Notes: generated from the letters alone by a model not told the origin. Shown: positions 29,250 to 38,290, counted from the first letter of the stretch. The stretch is 64,000 bases of DNA from Mycolicibacterium neoaurum ATCC 25795 (GCF_000691525.1 NZ_JMDW01000008.1:124001-188000); one strand, 5' to 3'. Translations and numbers: made by a program.

Positions 29250-29740
29250 GTGTCACCGACATCATCGAGGAGACGCTGGCCGCCAACGACCTGGAATACA
29301 CCCATCACAAGGGCGTCAAGGGCGGTCTGCCCGGCCTCGTGGTGGCGCTGCCGGGGGAGCGCAGGCTCAAGACCAACACCATCCTGAGCGTCGGCGAGCA
29401 TTCGGTGCGGGTGGAGGCCTTCGTCTGCCGCCGTCCCGACGAGAACTTCGAGGCCGTCTACAAGTTCCTGCTCAAGCGCAACCGCAGGCTCTACGGGGTG
29501 GCCTACACGCTGGACAATCTCGGCGATATCTACCTGGTGGGCTGGATGGCCAACAGTTCGGTGACCGCCGAGGAGATCGACCGCGTGCTCGGACAGGTGC
29601 TCGAGGCCGTCGACAGCGATTTCAACACCCTGCTGGAGTTGGGCTTCCGCTCGTCCATCCAGAAGGAATGGGAATGGCGGGTTGCCCGCGGCGAATCCCT
29701 GAAGAACCTCGAAGCCTTCGAGCACCTCATCGAGGACTGA
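29246..29740 (+). CDS. YbjN domain-containing protein (Rv0487-like)
   Basis: A 164-residue protein of the YbjN/type III secretion chaperone-like fold. Strands and helices around [40 protein letters not shown] and the C-terminal helix [14 protein letters not shown] are typical. It is syntenic with Rv0487. The ATG at 29246 lies inside the second copy of the MIRU-bordering repeat. The duplicated ATGAGTGTCACCG suggests that the gene once started at 29166, directly overlapping the mshA stop. Cytosolic; no biochemical role known. Confidence 0.85.
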   Translation: MSVTDIIEETLAANDLEYTHHKGVKGGLPGLVVALPGERRLKTNTILSVGEHSVRVEAFVCRRPDENFEAVYKFLLKRNRRLYGVAYTLDNLGDIYLVGWMANSSVTAEEIDRVLGQVLEAVDSDFNTLLELGFRSSIQKEWEWRVARGESLKNLEAFEHLIED

Positions 29741-29763
29741 CCGGTCATGGCAAGATTCCAGTC

Positions 29764-30507
29764 ATGCCGACCTTGATCCTGCTGCGCCACGGCGAGAGCG
29801 ACTGGAACCAGAAGAACCTGTTCACCGGGTGGGTCGATGTCGACCTCACCGACAAGGGCCGGGCCGAGGCGGTCCGCGGCGGCAAGCTGCTCGCCGAGCA
29901 GGGCGTGTTACCCGACGTGCTCTACACCTCGCTGCTGCGCCGCGCCATCACCACCGCCAACCTGGCATTGGACGCGGCCGACCGGCACTGGATCCCGGTG
30001 CACCGGGACTGGCGGCTCAACGAGCGGCACTACGGCGCGCTGCAGGGCCTGGACAAGGCCGCCACCAAGGAGAAGTACGGCGAAGAGCAGTTCATGGCGT
30101 GGCGGCGCAGCTATGACACCCCGCCGCCGCCGATCGAGAAGGGCAGTGAGTTCAGCCAGGACGCCGACCCGCGGTACGCCGACATCCCGGGCGGGGCCCC
30201 GCTGACCGAATGCCTCGCCGATGTCGTCGAGCGTTTCGTGCCGTACTTCGAGCAGGCCATCGTTCCTGACCTCAAGGCCGGTAAGACGGTGCTGATCGCG
30301 GCGCACGGCAACTCGCTGCGCGCCCTGGTGAAGTATCTGGACGGAATGTCCGACGCCGATGTCGTGGGCCTGAACATCCCGACCGGTATCCCGCTGCTCT
30401 ACGAGCTGGACGAGAATCTCAAGCCCACGGTGGCCGGCGGGAAGTACCTGGATCCCGAGGCCGCCGCCGCCGGGGCCGCGGCCGTCGCGGCGCAGGGCGC
30501 CAAGTAG
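29764..30507 (+). CDS. gpmA: 2,3-bisphosphoglycerate-dependent phosphoglycerate mutase
   Basis: A 247-residue histidine phosphatase-type mutase interconverting 3- and 2-phosphoglycerate in glycolysis and gluconeogenesis. Phospho-acceptor His is in [18 protein letters not shown] (about residues 7-24), the second His in [10 protein letters not shown] near residue 180, and [10 protein letters not shown] near residue 85 is diagnostic for the dPGM branch. ATG 29764 gives the family N-terminus; upstream codons in this frame are antisense or shadow sequence of the YbjN gene. Equivalent to Rv0489 (gpm1). senX3 follows 119 bp downstream. Confidence 0.96.
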   Translation: MPTLILLRHGESDWNQKNLFTGWVDVDLTDKGRAEAVRGGKLLAEQGVLPDVLYTSLLRRAITTANLALDAADRHWIPVHRDWRLNERHYGALQGLDKAATKEKYGEEQFMAWRRSYDTPPPPIEKGSEFSQDADPRYADIPGGAPLTECLADVVERFVPYFEQAIVPDLKAGKTVLIAAHGNSLRALVKYLDGMSDADVVGLNIPTGIPLLYELDENLKPTVAGGKYLDPEAAAAGAAAVAAQGAK

Positions 30508-30614
30508 CGCACGAAAGGTGAGCGCCAGGTAAACGGCCGCCGAATACTGGTCTTTCTGCGTGTGACTTGTCCCGGTTTGGCTGCTTGCTGCTGGGATGTC
30601 GTTCACCCGATGCG

Positions 30615-30620
30615 TACGAT
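30615..30620 (+). promoter_or_regulatory. -10 element of a leaderless senX3 promoter
   Basis: TACGAT fits TANNNT and is 6 bp before GTG 30627. No Shine-Dalgarno lies in front of the GTG. A single GTTCACC heptamer, the half-site motif of Pho-type response regulators, lies at 30601-30607 and could serve RegX3 autoregulation. Confidence 0.5.
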
Positions 30621-30626
30621 TTTCGC

Positions 30627-31802
30627 GTGAGTGTCGGTTCCGCGCTGCTGTTGGCGGCAGCGCTGGCAGTGCTCGCGCTCGGAATCGGCGTCGCCGTCGG
30701 CATGGTGGCGATGCGCAAGATCGCCGCCCGCCGGACCGAGCGCGACATCGAAGAGGGCGGTGGGATCACCGTCTCCCAGATGCTCAGCCATATCGCCGCG
30801 ATGTCGCCGATGGGGATCGTCGTCGTCGACACCTTCCGCGATGTCGTCTACATGAACGACCAGGCCATCGAACTCGGCCTGGTGCGCGACCGGCTGCTCG
30901 ACGACCGCGCCTGGCAGGCGGTGCAGCGTTGCCTGGCCACGGGCGCCGATGTCGATATCGACCTGTCCCCGCGCAAACGCCAGAAGTCCGGCCGTTCGGG
31001 TCTGGCGGTCCGCGGCCATGTGCGGTTGCTGGTGGAGGGCGCACATCAGTTCGCGGTGGTGTTCGTCGGGGATCAGTCCGAGCAGGCTCGGATGGAGGCC
31101 ACCCGCCGAGATTTCGTGGCCAACGTCAGCCACGAGCTCAAGACCCCGGTCGGGGCCATGGGTGTGCTCGCCGAGGCCATGCTGGCCTCCACCGAGGATC
31201 CCGAAACGGTGCGCCGGTTCGCCGAGAAGATGATCATCGAGTCGGTGCGGCTGGCCGACATGATCGGTGAGCTGATCGAGCTGTCCCGGCTGCAGGGCGC
31301 GGAAGCGCTGCCGGATCTGGAGAGCGTCGACGTCGACGATGTGGTCGCCGAGGCGGTCTCGCGCTACAAGGTCGCCGCTGACAGCGCGCACATCACCATC
31401 ACCACCGATGCGCCGACGGGTTTCCGGGTGCTCGGCGACGAGCGGCTGCTGGTCACCGCGATCGCCAACCTGGTGTCCAACGCCATCGCGTACTCCCCGG
31501 ACGGATCGGACGTGTCGATCAGCAGGCGTCGCCGCGGCGACGAGATCGAGATCGCGGTGACCGACCGCGGAATCGGTATCGCCCGCGCCGACCAGGAGCG
31601 GGTTTTCGAACGGTTCTTCCGGGTCGACAAGGCGCGCTCACGCGCCACCGGCGGCACCGGTCTGGGGTTGGCGATCGTCAAGCATGTGGCGGCCAATCAC
31701 AACGGATCGATTCGGTTGTGGAGTCAGCCGGGCACCGGTTCGACGTTCACCCTGTCGATTCCGGCGATACCTGAGGGCCATTCGGCCGATGATGAAGAAT
31801 GA
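30627..31802 (+). CDS. senX3: Sensor histidine kinase SenX3
   Basis: A 391-residue membrane kinase of the phosphate-responsive SenX3-RegX3 system. One hydrophobic segment (about residues 3-27, [21 protein letters not shown]) leads into a PAS-like domain (about 45-150), the HisKA box with the phospho-acceptor His in [14 protein letters not shown] (about residue 170), and an HATPase domain with [18 protein letters not shown] and [15 protein letters not shown] 30627 is favoured by the leaderless promoter and the good hydrophobic N-terminus. No MIRU repeats lie between senX3 and regX3, unlike M. tuberculosis. Confidence 0.96.
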   Translation: MSVGSALLLAAALAVLALGIGVAVGMVAMRKIAARRTERDIEEGGGITVSQMLSHIAAMSPMGIVVVDTFRDVVYMNDQAIELGLVRDRLLDDRAWQAVQRCLATGADVDIDLSPRKRQKSGRSGLAVRGHVRLLVEGAHQFAVVFVGDQSEQARMEATRRDFVANVSHELKTPVGAMGVLAEAMLASTEDPETVRRFAEKMIIESVRLADMIGELIELSRLQGAEALPDLESVDVDDVVAEAVSRYKVAADSAHITITTDAPTGFRVLGDERLLVTAIANLVSNAIAYSPDGSDVSISRRRRGDEIEIAVTDRGIGIARADQERVFERFFRVDKARSRATGGTGLGLAIVKHVAANHNGSIRLWSQPGTGSTFTLSIPAIPEGHSADDEE

Positions 31803-31818
31803 GGAAGGTTGCACGCTG

Positions 31819-32505
31819 ATGACCAGTGTCCTGATCGTGGAAGACGAAGAGTCCCTTGCTGATCCACTGGCGTTCTTGTTGCGCAAGGAGGGGTTCGAGG
31901 CCACCGTCGTCTCCGACGGCCCCTCGGCGCTGGCCGAGTTCGAGCGTGCGGGCGCCGATATCGTCCTGTTGGACCTCATGCTGCCCGGAATGAGCGGCAC
32001 CGATGTCTGTAAGCAGCTGCGGTCGCGGTCCAGCGTGCCGGTCATCATGGTGACCGCGCGGGACAGCGAGATCGACAAGGTCGTCGGCCTGGAACTCGGC
32101 GCCGACGACTATGTCACCAAGCCGTACTCGGCCCGTGAGTTGATCGCCCGCATCCGCGCGGTGTTGCGCCGTGGCGCGGACAACGACGATGCCGGTATCG
32201 CCGACGGGGTGCTGGAGGCCGGCCCGGTGCGGATGGACGTCGAGCGCCATGTCGTCAGCGTCAACGGCGAGCAGATCACGTTGCCGCTCAAGGAGTTCGA
32301 CCTGCTCGAGTATCTGATGCGCAACAGCGGGCGGGTGCTGACCCGCGGACAGCTGATCGACCGGGTCTGGGGTGCCGATTATGTCGGTGACACCAAGACC
32401 CTGGACGTTCACGTCAAGCGGCTGCGCTCGAAGATCGAGTCCGACCCGGCCAGCCCGGTACACCTGGTGACCGTCCGCGGGCTCGGTTACAAGCTGGAGG
32501 GCTGA
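31819..32505 (+). CDS. regX3: Response regulator RegX3
   Basis: A 228-residue OmpR/PhoB-type response regulator, partner of SenX3 in phosphate starvation and envelope responses. The receiver domain has acidic pair EDEE (about 8-11), phospho-acceptor Asp in IVLLDLMLPGMSG (about residue 52) and Lys in YVTKPYSARE. The winged helix (about 130-228) has LPLKEFDLLEYLMRNSGRVLTRGQL and the terminal RGLGYKLEG. ATG 31819 lies 16 bp after the senX3 stop with GAGGAAGG upstream, so the two genes form one operon. Confidence 0.97.
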   Translation: MTSVLIVEDEESLADPLAFLLRKEGFEATVVSDGPSALAEFERAGADIVLLDLMLPGMSGTDVCKQLRSRSSVPVIMVTARDSEIDKVVGLELGADDYVTKPYSARELIARIRAVLRRGADNDDAGIADGVLEAGPVRMDVERHVVSVNGEQITLPLKEFDLLEYLMRNSGRVLTRGQLIDRVWGADYVGDTKTLDVHVKRLRSKIESDPASPVHLVTVRGLGYKLEG

Positions 32506-32513
32506 GACCCGTC

Positions 32514-33338
32514 CTACTCGGCGGCGCGGGTCGCCGGGTGTACGGCGACCAGTCCTAGTTGTCCTCGGCGCCGGCACATCGCGGCCAGCTCGGCGTAGGC
32601 CTTCTCGCCGAGCAGCTCGGTGAGTTCGGGTGCGTAGGACTGCCAGACCGGCTTGGCGCCGACATGGGCCGCCGGATCCCCGGTGCAGTACCAGTGCAGA
32701 TCGGCACCGCCTTCGCCCCAGCCGCGCCGATCGTATTCGGTGATGACGGTCTTGAGGATCTCCGAACCGTCGGGCCGGGTCACCCAGTCCTGGGTGCGAC
32801 GGATCGGTAACTGCCAGCAGACCTCGGGCTTCATCGTCAGCGGTTCGACGCCCAGTTTGAGCGCCTTGGAGTGCAGCGCGCAGCCGATACCACCGGCGAA
32901 GCCGGGCCGGTTCAGGAATATGCAGGCGCCCTTGTACTTTCGGGTCCGCTGGTTGGGTTTTCCGTCGTACTCGTCGTCTTCCAGATAACCCTTGCGACCC
33001 AGCCCCTTACTGCGGAACTGCCAGTCCTCGTCGGTCAGCTTGGTGACCGCATCGTCGAGCATGGCGCGGTCGTCGTCGTCGGAGAGGAAGGCGCCGTGCG
33101 AGCAACAGCCGTCATCGGGGCGGCCGGCCACCGTTCCCTGGCAGGCGGGCGTGCCGAAAACGCATGTCCAGCGCGACAACAACCACGTCATGTCCGCGCT
33201 GATCACGTGGTTGGAGTCCTCGGGGTCGTAGAACTCGACCCATTCGCGCGCGAAGTCGAGCTCGACTTCGCCACCCACTCCTCCGAGTTGCCTACCGCCG
33301 ACGGGTGACGTCTTCACAGTTGTCAACGGTAAACCCAT
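32514..33338 (-). CDS. Cysteine-rich conserved protein (Rv0495c-like, YkgJ/DUF3109-type)
   Basis: A 274-residue cytosolic protein found at this place in all mycobacteria I recall (Rv0495c). Cysteines are grouped as [37 protein letters not shown] and EVCWQLPI, which resembles the metal-binding pattern of YkgJ or DUF3109 proteins. A metal cluster is therefore plausible but not shown. The frame opens at 33383; ATG 33338 ([11 protein letters not shown]) is preferred because it keeps clear of the ppx start. Divergent from ppx, only 13 bp between the start codons. Confidence 0.78.
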   Translation of the reverse strand: MGLPLTTVKTSPVGGRQLGGVGGEVELDFAREWVEFYDPEDSNHVISADMTWLLSRWTCVFGTPACQGTVAGRPDDGCCSHGAFLSDDDDRAMLDDAVTKLTDEDWQFRSKGLGRKGYLEDDEYDGKPNQRTRKYKGACIFLNRPGFAGGIGCALHSKALKLGVEPLTMKPEVCWQLPIRRTQDWVTRPDGSEILKTVITEYDRRGWGEGGADLHWYCTGDPAAHVGAKPVWQSYAPELTELLGEKAYAELAAMCRRRGQLGLVAVHPATRAAE

Positions 33339-33344
33339 TAACCT
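33339..33344 (+). promoter_or_regulatory. -10 element of a leaderless ppx promoter
   Basis: TAACCT fits TANNNT and ends 7 bp before GTG 33352; there is no ribosome binding site in that gap, so ppx mRNA is probably leaderless. Confidence 0.5.
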
Positions 33345-33351
33345 TGGTCGC

Positions 33352-34332
33352 GTGCGATTGGGCGTGCTGGATGTGGGCAGCAATACGGTTCATCTGTTGG
33401 TCGTCGACGCCCGCCGCGGTGGACACCCGACGCCGATGAGTTCCACCAAGGCCGCGCTGCGGTTGGCCGAGGCGATCGACTCGACCGGAAAGCTGACCCG
33501 CAAGGGCGCGGACAAACTCGTCAGCACCGTCGACGAGTTCGCCAAGATCGCGACCAGTTCGGGATGTTCGGAATTGATGGCCTTCGCCACCTCGGCGGTC
33601 CGTGACGCCACCAACTCCGAGGCGGTGCTCGCGCGGGTGCAGTCCGAGGCCGGGGTGTCGCTGCGCGTGCTCAGCGGTGTCGACGAGTCGCGCCTGACCT
33701 TCCTGGCGGTGCGGCGGTGGTACGGCTGGAGCGCCGGGCGCATCATCAACATCGACATCGGTGGCGGCTCGTTGGAGTTGTCCAGTGGGGTCGACGAGGA
33801 GCCCGAGGTGGCGCTGTCGTTACCGCTGGGAGCGGGCCGGCTCACCCGCGAGTGGCTCGCCGAGGATCCGCCCGGTCGTCGGCGGGTGGCGATGCTTCGT
33901 GACTGGCTGTCCACCGAACTCTCCGAGGCGGGATCGGTGATCCAGTCGGCGGGCACACCCGACCTCGCGGTCGCCACATCCAAGACGTTCCGGTCGTTGG
34001 CGCGACTCACCGGCGCGGCGCCGTCGGGAGCGGGGCCGCGGGTCAAACGAACGCTGACCGCGAGCGGTCTGCGCCAGTTGATCGCATTCATCTCTAGGAT
34101 GACAACGGCCGACCGAGCCGAGTTGGAGGGGGTGAGTGCCGAGCGGGCGCCACAGATCGTGGCGGGGGCGCTGGTTGCCGAGGCGAGTATGAAGGCCTTG
34201 GGTGTCGAAACGGTGGAGATCTGTCCCTGGGCGTTGCGGGAGGGACTGATCCTGCGCAAACTCGACAGTGAAGCCGACGGAACCGCCCTGGTCGAGACCA
34301 TCCCAGCCACTCCCGAGGGCAAAAGACGATGA
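33352..34332 (+). CDS. ppx1: Ppx/GppA-family exopolyphosphatase
   Basis: A 326-residue Ppx/GppA phosphatase, equivalent to Rv0496, which hydrolyses polyphosphate and may act on pppGpp. The first phosphate motif [14 protein letters not shown] lies at residues 6-19. The catalytic Glu region is [15 protein letters not shown], and the second phosphate loop is [13 protein letters not shown] at about residues 132-144. The short single-lobe form lacks the C-terminal HD-like extension of E. coli Ppx. The stop overlaps the next gene by 4 bp (ATGA). Confidence 0.93.
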   Translation: MRLGVLDVGSNTVHLLVVDARRGGHPTPMSSTKAALRLAEAIDSTGKLTRKGADKLVSTVDEFAKIATSSGCSELMAFATSAVRDATNSEAVLARVQSEAGVSLRVLSGVDESRLTFLAVRRWYGWSAGRIINIDIGGGSLELSSGVDEEPEVALSLPLGAGRLTREWLAEDPPGRRRVAMLRDWLSTELSEAGSVIQSAGTPDLAVATSKTFRSLARLTGAAPSGAGPRVKRTLTASGLRQLIAFISRMTTADRAELEGVSAERAPQIVAGALVAEASMKALGVETVEICPWALREGLILRKLDSEADGTALVETIPATPEGKRR

Positions 34333-35375
34333 CTGATACCAACAGCAACGCAGACAACACGGCCACGCGACCCATCTCGGTCGCCGAGCTGCTCGCCAAG
34401 AACGGGTCGATCGGAGCGCCCGCGCCCGGTGGGCGTCGCCGGCGCCGTCGTGGCAACGCCGATGCGGTGACCGTCGCCGAGCTGACCGGGGAGATCCCGA
34501 TCGTCTCGATGACCGACGAGCCGCCGGCGCCTGCCCCCGAACCGCCTGTCGACGAGGTGGCCGCCGAGGCTCCCACGGCCGAGGAGACCGCCGTCGACGC
34601 ACCCGTCCTCGACGAGCCGGAAGCCGAGGCCCCCGACGAATCTGAAGTCGACCAAGCTGAAGTCGACGAATCTGAAGTCGTCGAGCCGGAAGCCGAACCA
34701 GAACCGGATGCCGAGGAGGCCGCCGCCGTCGACGCGGCGGCCACCGATTACGACGCCCACCTGCAGCAGCGCGAGGCCGAGCCCGAGCCGGTGGCCTTCC
34801 AGCCCCGCCGCCGCGCACACGGGTTCTCCCGGCGGACCGCCGAAGCCGAGTCCACCGATGCGGCGACCGCCGAGGCGATGAGCCCGGACCCGCTGCTCGA
34901 CGACGACGGTGCCGGCGCGGCCGACCGGCCGTCCTATCTGAAGTCTCCCTCGGACACGCTGTTCGGCGGCGATTCGGTGGCCGACGAGGCGACGCGGCGC
35001 ACCCGGACTCCTGGCCCCGAGGACATCGACCTGGAAAGCGGCGATCTGGATCGCAGCGATCTCGACGACACCGAGCTGCTGCTGATCGGCGACGCCGGCG
35101 ACGCGCACGAGGGTTCGGCATTCATGCGCGGGCTGTGGGTCGTCGTGCAGAGTGTGCTGGCCGTTGCGCTCGGCGCCGGGCTGTTCATCGCCTTCGACCA
35201 GCTCTGGAAGTGGAACAACATCGTGGCGCTGGCGCTGTCGGTGCTGGTGATCCTGGGCCTGGTCGTGGGTGTGCGGGTGGTCCGCAAGACCGAGGACATC
35301 GCCAGCACGCTGATCGCTGTAGCGGTGGGCGCCATGGTCACTCTCGGTCCGCTGGCGTTGCTGCAATCCACCTGA
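34329..35375 (+). CDS. Acidic disordered protein with C-terminal membrane helices (Rv0497-like)
   Basis: A 348-residue protein of three parts: a basic start with a GGRRRRRRG run (about residues 34-42), a long disordered region rich in Glu, Asp, Pro and Ala (50-250), and three hydrophobic helices in the last 90 residues (FMRGLWVVVQSVLAVALGAG, WNNIVALALSVLVILGLVVG, STLIAVAVGAMVTLGPLALL). The cytosolic tail includes three 15 bp tandem repeats (34638-34682) encoding ESEVD, QAEVD and ESEVV. Start overlaps ppx as ATGA. Syntenic with Rv0497; function unknown, perhaps a scaffold at the membrane. Confidence 0.82.
   Translation: MTDTNSNADNTATRPISVAELLAKNGSIGAPAPGGRRRRRRGNADAVTVAELTGEIPIVSMTDEPPAPAPEPPVDEVAAEAPTAEETAVDAPVLDEPEAEAPDESEVDQAEVDESEVVEPEAEPEPDAEEAAAVDAAATDYDAHLQQREAEPEPVAFQPRRRAHGFSRRTAEAESTDAATAEAMSPDPLLDDDGAGAADRPSYLKSPSDTLFGGDSVADEATRRTRTPGPEDIDLESGDLDRSDLDDTELLLIGDAGDAHEGSAFMRGLWVVVQSVLAVALGAGLFIAFDQLWKWNNIVALALSVLVILGLVVGVRVVRKTEDIASTLIAVAVGAMVTLGPLALLQST
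34638..34682 (+). repeat. Three 15 bp tandem repeats in the Rv0497-like gene
   Basis: Units GAATCTGAAGTCGAC, CAAGCTGAAGTCGAC and GAATCTGAAGTCGTC follow each other in frame and encode acidic pentapeptides. Codon choice (TCT, GAA, CAA, GCT) is AT-richer than the surrounding gene. Confidence 0.8.
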
Positions 35376-35385
35376 TGACGAGCTA

Positions 35386-36231
35386 GTGCGTCCCGCGATC
35401 AAGGTCGGGCTGTCGACGGCCTCGGTATATCCGCTGCGCACCGAGGCGGCGTTCGAGCACGCCGCCCGCCTCGGCTACGACGGGGTCGAGCTGATGGTGT
35501 GGGCGGAGGCGGTCAGCCAGGACATCGATGCCATCGAGGACATGTCGCAGCGGTACGGTATCCCGGTGCTCTCGGTGCACGCGCCGTGCCTGCTGATCTC
35601 GCAGCGGGTCTGGGGGGCCAACCCGATCGCCAAGCTCGAGCGCAGCGTCCGCGCCGCCGAACAGCTGGGTGCCCAGACCGTCGTGGTGCACCCGCCCTTC
35701 CGTTGGCAGCGCCGCTACGCCGACGGGTTCAGCGCGCAGGTCGCGGCCTTGGAGGCAGGCAGCGACGTTTACGTCGCAGTGGAGAACATGTTCCCGTTCC
35801 GCGCCGACCGGTTCTGGGGGACCGGCAAACCGTCGATCGAGCGGATGCGCCGGCGCGGCGGCGATCCCGGCCCGGCGATTTCGGCCTTCGCACCGTCCTA
35901 TGATCCGCTCGACGGTGGCCACGCGCACTACACGCTCGATCTCTCGCACAGCGCCACCGCGGGCACCGATGCCCTCGAGATGGCCCGCCGGATGGGCGAG
36001 GGCCTGGTGCACCTGCACCTCTGCGACGGCAGCGGGGCGTCCACCGATGAACACCTCGTTCCCGGTCGCGGTAACCAGCCCGCCGCGCAGATCTGCAGGC
36101 AGCTGGCGACGTCGGATTTCACCGGTCACGTCATCCTTGAGGTCACCACCTCGGGCGCGCGCAATGCCGCCGAACGGGATGCGCTGTTGACCGAGTCACT
36201 CCAATTCGCAAGGGAGCACCTGTTGAGATGA
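35386..36231 (+). CDS. Sugar phosphate isomerase/epimerase family protein (Rv0498-like)
   Basis: A 281-residue TIM-barrel protein of the xylose isomerase-like/AP endonuclease 2 superfamily. Typical strands and ligands are seen: KVGLSTASVYPLRTEAAFEHA at the start, GYDGVELMVW, LSVHAPC, VVVHPPFRWQ, AVENMFP, YTLDLSHSA and LVHLHLCDGSG. The His and Glu residues fit a metal site, but the substrate is unknown. GTG 35386 lies 10 bp after the preceding stop and the gene overlaps its downstream neighbour by 4 bp, so it belongs to the ppx operon. Confidence 0.86.
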   Translation: MRPAIKVGLSTASVYPLRTEAAFEHAARLGYDGVELMVWAEAVSQDIDAIEDMSQRYGIPVLSVHAPCLLISQRVWGANPIAKLERSVRAAEQLGAQTVVVHPPFRWQRRYADGFSAQVAALEAGSDVYVAVENMFPFRADRFWGTGKPSIERMRRRGGDPGPAISAFAPSYDPLDGGHAHYTLDLSHSATAGTDALEMARRMGEGLVHLHLCDGSGASTDEHLVPGRGNQPAAQICRQLATSDFTGHVILEVTTSGARNAAERDALLTESLQFAREHLLR

Positions 36232-37034
36232 GTGTGTTGTTCAGCGACGCGATGCGGTTGGAAACCGCGGGCGACGGGGTCTACACCGGGGCGCTCAACG
36301 AGCACTGGACGATCGGGCCGAAGGTGCACGGCGGGGCGATGCTGGCGCTGTGCGCCAATGCCGCGCGCACCGAGATCGGCGTCCCTGGCGTGGAACCGAT
36401 CGCGGTGTCGGGCAACTTCCTGTGGGCGCCGGACCCTGGCCCACTGCGGGTTCTCACCGATGTGCGTAAGCGGGGTCGTCGGATCAGCCTGGTCGACGTC
36501 GAACTACGCCAGGGCGAGCGGGTCGCCGTGCGCGCGGCCATCACGCTCGGTGTGCCGGAGAACGACACCGTCCCGCTGCTGTCGACGAATCCGGTGGTCC
36601 CGTTGATGACCCCGGAACCACCGCCCGGGCTGGAGCCGATCGGGCCGGGACATCCGATGGCCGATGTGGTGCACCTGGCCCACGGCTGCGATATCCGGCC
36701 CTCGCTGACCACCATGGCGCCGCGTTCCGACGGTGGCCCGCCGGTGATCGAATACTGGGTGCGGCCGCGCGGTGCCGCCCCGGACGTCCTGTTCGCCCTG
36801 CTGTGCGGTGATGTGTCGGCCCCGGTGACCTTCGGGGTCAACCGGCTGGGTTGGGCACCCACCGTCCAGCTGACGGCCTTCCTGCGGGCCGTTCCGGTCG
36901 ACGGCTGGCTGCGGGTGCTGTGCACGACGACCCAGATCGGGCAGGAGTGGTTCGACGAGGACCATGTCGTGGTCGACGCGGGCGGCCGGATCATCGTGCA
37001 GAGCCGTCAGCTCGCGTTGGTGCCCGCGTCCTGA
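36228..37034 (+). CDS. Acyl-CoA thioesterase-like double-hotdog protein (Rv0499-like)
   Basis: A 268-residue protein of the TesB-like thioesterase superfamily. The first hotdog has LNEHWTIGPKVHGGAMLALCANA (about residues 20-42), where the HGG forms the usual CoA-binding turn. The second half includes FALLCGDVSAPVTFG and WLRVLCTTTQIGQEWFDEDHVVVDAGGRI. It probably hydrolyses acyl-CoA thioesters, though no substrate is known. ATG 36228 overlaps the upstream stop as ATGA. A perfect inverted repeat (37042-37062) separates it from proC. Confidence 0.83.
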   Translation: MSVLFSDAMRLETAGDGVYTGALNEHWTIGPKVHGGAMLALCANAARTEIGVPGVEPIAVSGNFLWAPDPGPLRVLTDVRKRGRRISLVDVELRQGERVAVRAAITLGVPENDTVPLLSTNPVVPLMTPEPPPGLEPIGPGHPMADVVHLAHGCDIRPSLTTMAPRSDGGPPVIEYWVRPRGAAPDVLFALLCGDVSAPVTFGVNRLGWAPTVQLTAFLRAVPVDGWLRVLCTTTQIGQEWFDEDHVVVDAGGRIIVQSRQLALVPAS

Positions 37035-37041
37035 GCGAACT

Positions 37042-37062
37042 CATGTCACGTTCCGTGACATG
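37042..37062. promoter_or_regulatory. Perfect 9 bp inverted repeat just upstream of proC
   Basis: CATGTCACG and CGTGACATG are separated by TTC; the centre lies about 20 bp before the proC GTG. A near-perfect dimer site at this distance would overlap a promoter and act as an operator. The regulator is unknown. Confidence 0.6.
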
Positions 37063-37070
37063 CTTTCCCG

Positions 37071-37922
37071 GTGGCGAGAATTGCGATCATCGGCGGAGGA
37101 AGTATCGGCGAGGCCCTGCTCTCGGGGTTGTTGAGGGCGGGCCGTCAGGTCAAGGATCTGGTGGTCGCCGAGAAGCATCCCGACCGGGCCCGGCAGCTGT
37201 CGGAGATGCATCAGGTGTTGGTGACCTCGGTGCCCGACGCCGTCGAGAATGCGTCCTACGTGATCGTGGCGGTCAAGCCCGGTGATGTCTCCGCGGTGAC
37301 CGCGGAGATCGCCGAGGCGGTCGCCAAGGCCGACAACGACAGCGACGAGACGGTCTTCGTCAGCGTCGCCGCGGGTGTCAGCACGACGTTCTTCGAGAAC
37401 AAGTTGCCAGCGGGCTCTCCGGTGGTGCGGGTGATGCCGAACGCGCCGATGGTGGTCGGCGGCGGCGTCAGTGCGGTGGCGGCCGGCAGGTTCGCCACCC
37501 CGGAGCAGCTCAAGGAGGTCGCGGCGATCTTCGACACCGTCGGCGATGTGCTGACCGTGACCGAGACGCAGATGGACGCGGTCACCGCGGTATCGGGTTC
37601 GGGTCCGGCGTACTTCTTCCTGATGGTCGAGGCGCTCGTCGACGCGGGCGTCGCGTCCGGGTTGTCACGGGAGGTGGCCACCGAGCTCGTGGTGCACACG
37701 ATGGCGGGGTCGGCGGCCATGCTGCTGGACCGCCGGGATTCGGCACCGAATGGCGTAATGGACACCTCTGCGACCGCGCTGCGGGCTATCGTGACCTCAC
37801 CGGGTGGTACCACCGCGGCTGGTCTGCGAGAACTCGAGCGCGGCGGCCTGCGCAGTGCCGTGGCAGACGCCGTGCAAGCGGCGAAAACACGCTCTGAGCA
37901 GCTAGGAATTACATCAGAGTAG
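37071..37922 (+). CDS. proC: Pyrroline-5-carboxylate reductase
   Basis: A 283-residue NAD(P)H-dependent enzyme making L-proline from pyrroline-5-carboxylate. The Rossmann motif IAIIGGGSIGEALLSGLL is at residues 4-21. VVRVMPNAPMVVGGG and the C-terminal signature SGSGPAYFFLMVEAL plus GGTTAAGLRELERGGLR are intact. The start is GTG 37071, only 8 bp after a perfect 21 bp palindrome, so transcription is probably leaderless or nearly so and subject to repression. Equivalent to Rv0500. Confidence 0.96.
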   Translation: MARIAIIGGGSIGEALLSGLLRAGRQVKDLVVAEKHPDRARQLSEMHQVLVTSVPDAVENASYVIVAVKPGDVSAVTAEIAEAVAKADNDSDETVFVSVAAGVSTTFFENKLPAGSPVVRVMPNAPMVVGGGVSAVAAGRFATPEQLKEVAAIFDTVGDVLTVTETQMDAVTAVSGSGPAYFFLMVEALVDAGVASGLSREVATELVVHTMAGSAAMLLDRRDSAPNGVMDTSATALRAIVTSPGGTTAAGLRELERGGLRSAVADAVQAAKTRSEQLGITSE

Positions 37923-37979
37923 TTCACCAATTTCGGACTTATTAGCCCACACCCGTCGCAATAACCCCAGTGGCCACGC

Positions 37980-37985
37980 TATTCT
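37980..37985 (+). promoter_or_regulatory. Candidate -10 for the Rv0500A-like gene
   Basis: TATTCT in the 137 bp gap between proC and the HTH gene fits TANNNT; transcription would start near 37992. No clear -35 is seen. The rest of the gap shows only a GCACGCGTGC palindrome close to the expected start. Confidence 0.35.
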
Positions 37986-38059
37986 CCTCGTGTATGCACG
38001 CGTGCGTGCCAGCGGTGGGGAAGCCGCTGGCCCGGCCGTGCCTTATGGATTGGGTTGCG

Positions 38060-38290
38060 ATGACGTCAATGAACGGGCCATCGGCGCGGGATTCCGCTGG
38101 CGACGGCCAGCCGAAGGCTCAATTTCTCACCGTCGCAGAGGTCGCCAGCTTGATGCGGGTCAGCAAGATGACCGTGTACCGCCTGGTGCACAACGGTGAA
38201 CTGCCTGCGGTACGGGTGGGTCGCTCGTTCCGCGTACACGCCAAGGCGGTGCACGACCTCTTGGAGACCTCGTACTTCGACGCCGGCTGA
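38060..38290 (+). CDS. BldC/excisionase-type helix-turn-helix protein (Rv0500A-like)
   Basis: A 76-residue DNA-binding protein with a MerR/excisionase-type helix-turn-helix: FLTVAEVASLMRVSKMTVYRLV and the wing GELPAVRVGRSFRVHAKAV (about residues 23-65). This closely resembles BldC of actinomycetes, which binds direct repeats as a multimer. The frame opens at 37970, but ATG 38060 (MTSMNGPSA) matches the mycobacterial protein. It precedes the bS22 gene by 69 bp. Target genes are unknown. Confidence 0.9.
   Translation: MTSMNGPSARDSAGDGQPKAQFLTVAEVASLMRVSKMTVYRLVHNGELPAVRVGRSFRVHAKAVHDLLETSYFDAG

Noticed and set aside
30590..30614. Pho-box for RegX3 before senX3
   Set aside because: Only one GTTCACC copy at 30601-30607, no second direct repeat 11 bp away; mentioned only as a half-site.
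33390..35441. 683-codon minus-strand open frame antisense to ppx and the Rv0497-like gene
   Set aside because: Low-complexity translation mirrored from the acidic repeats; no start region or homology that I recognise.
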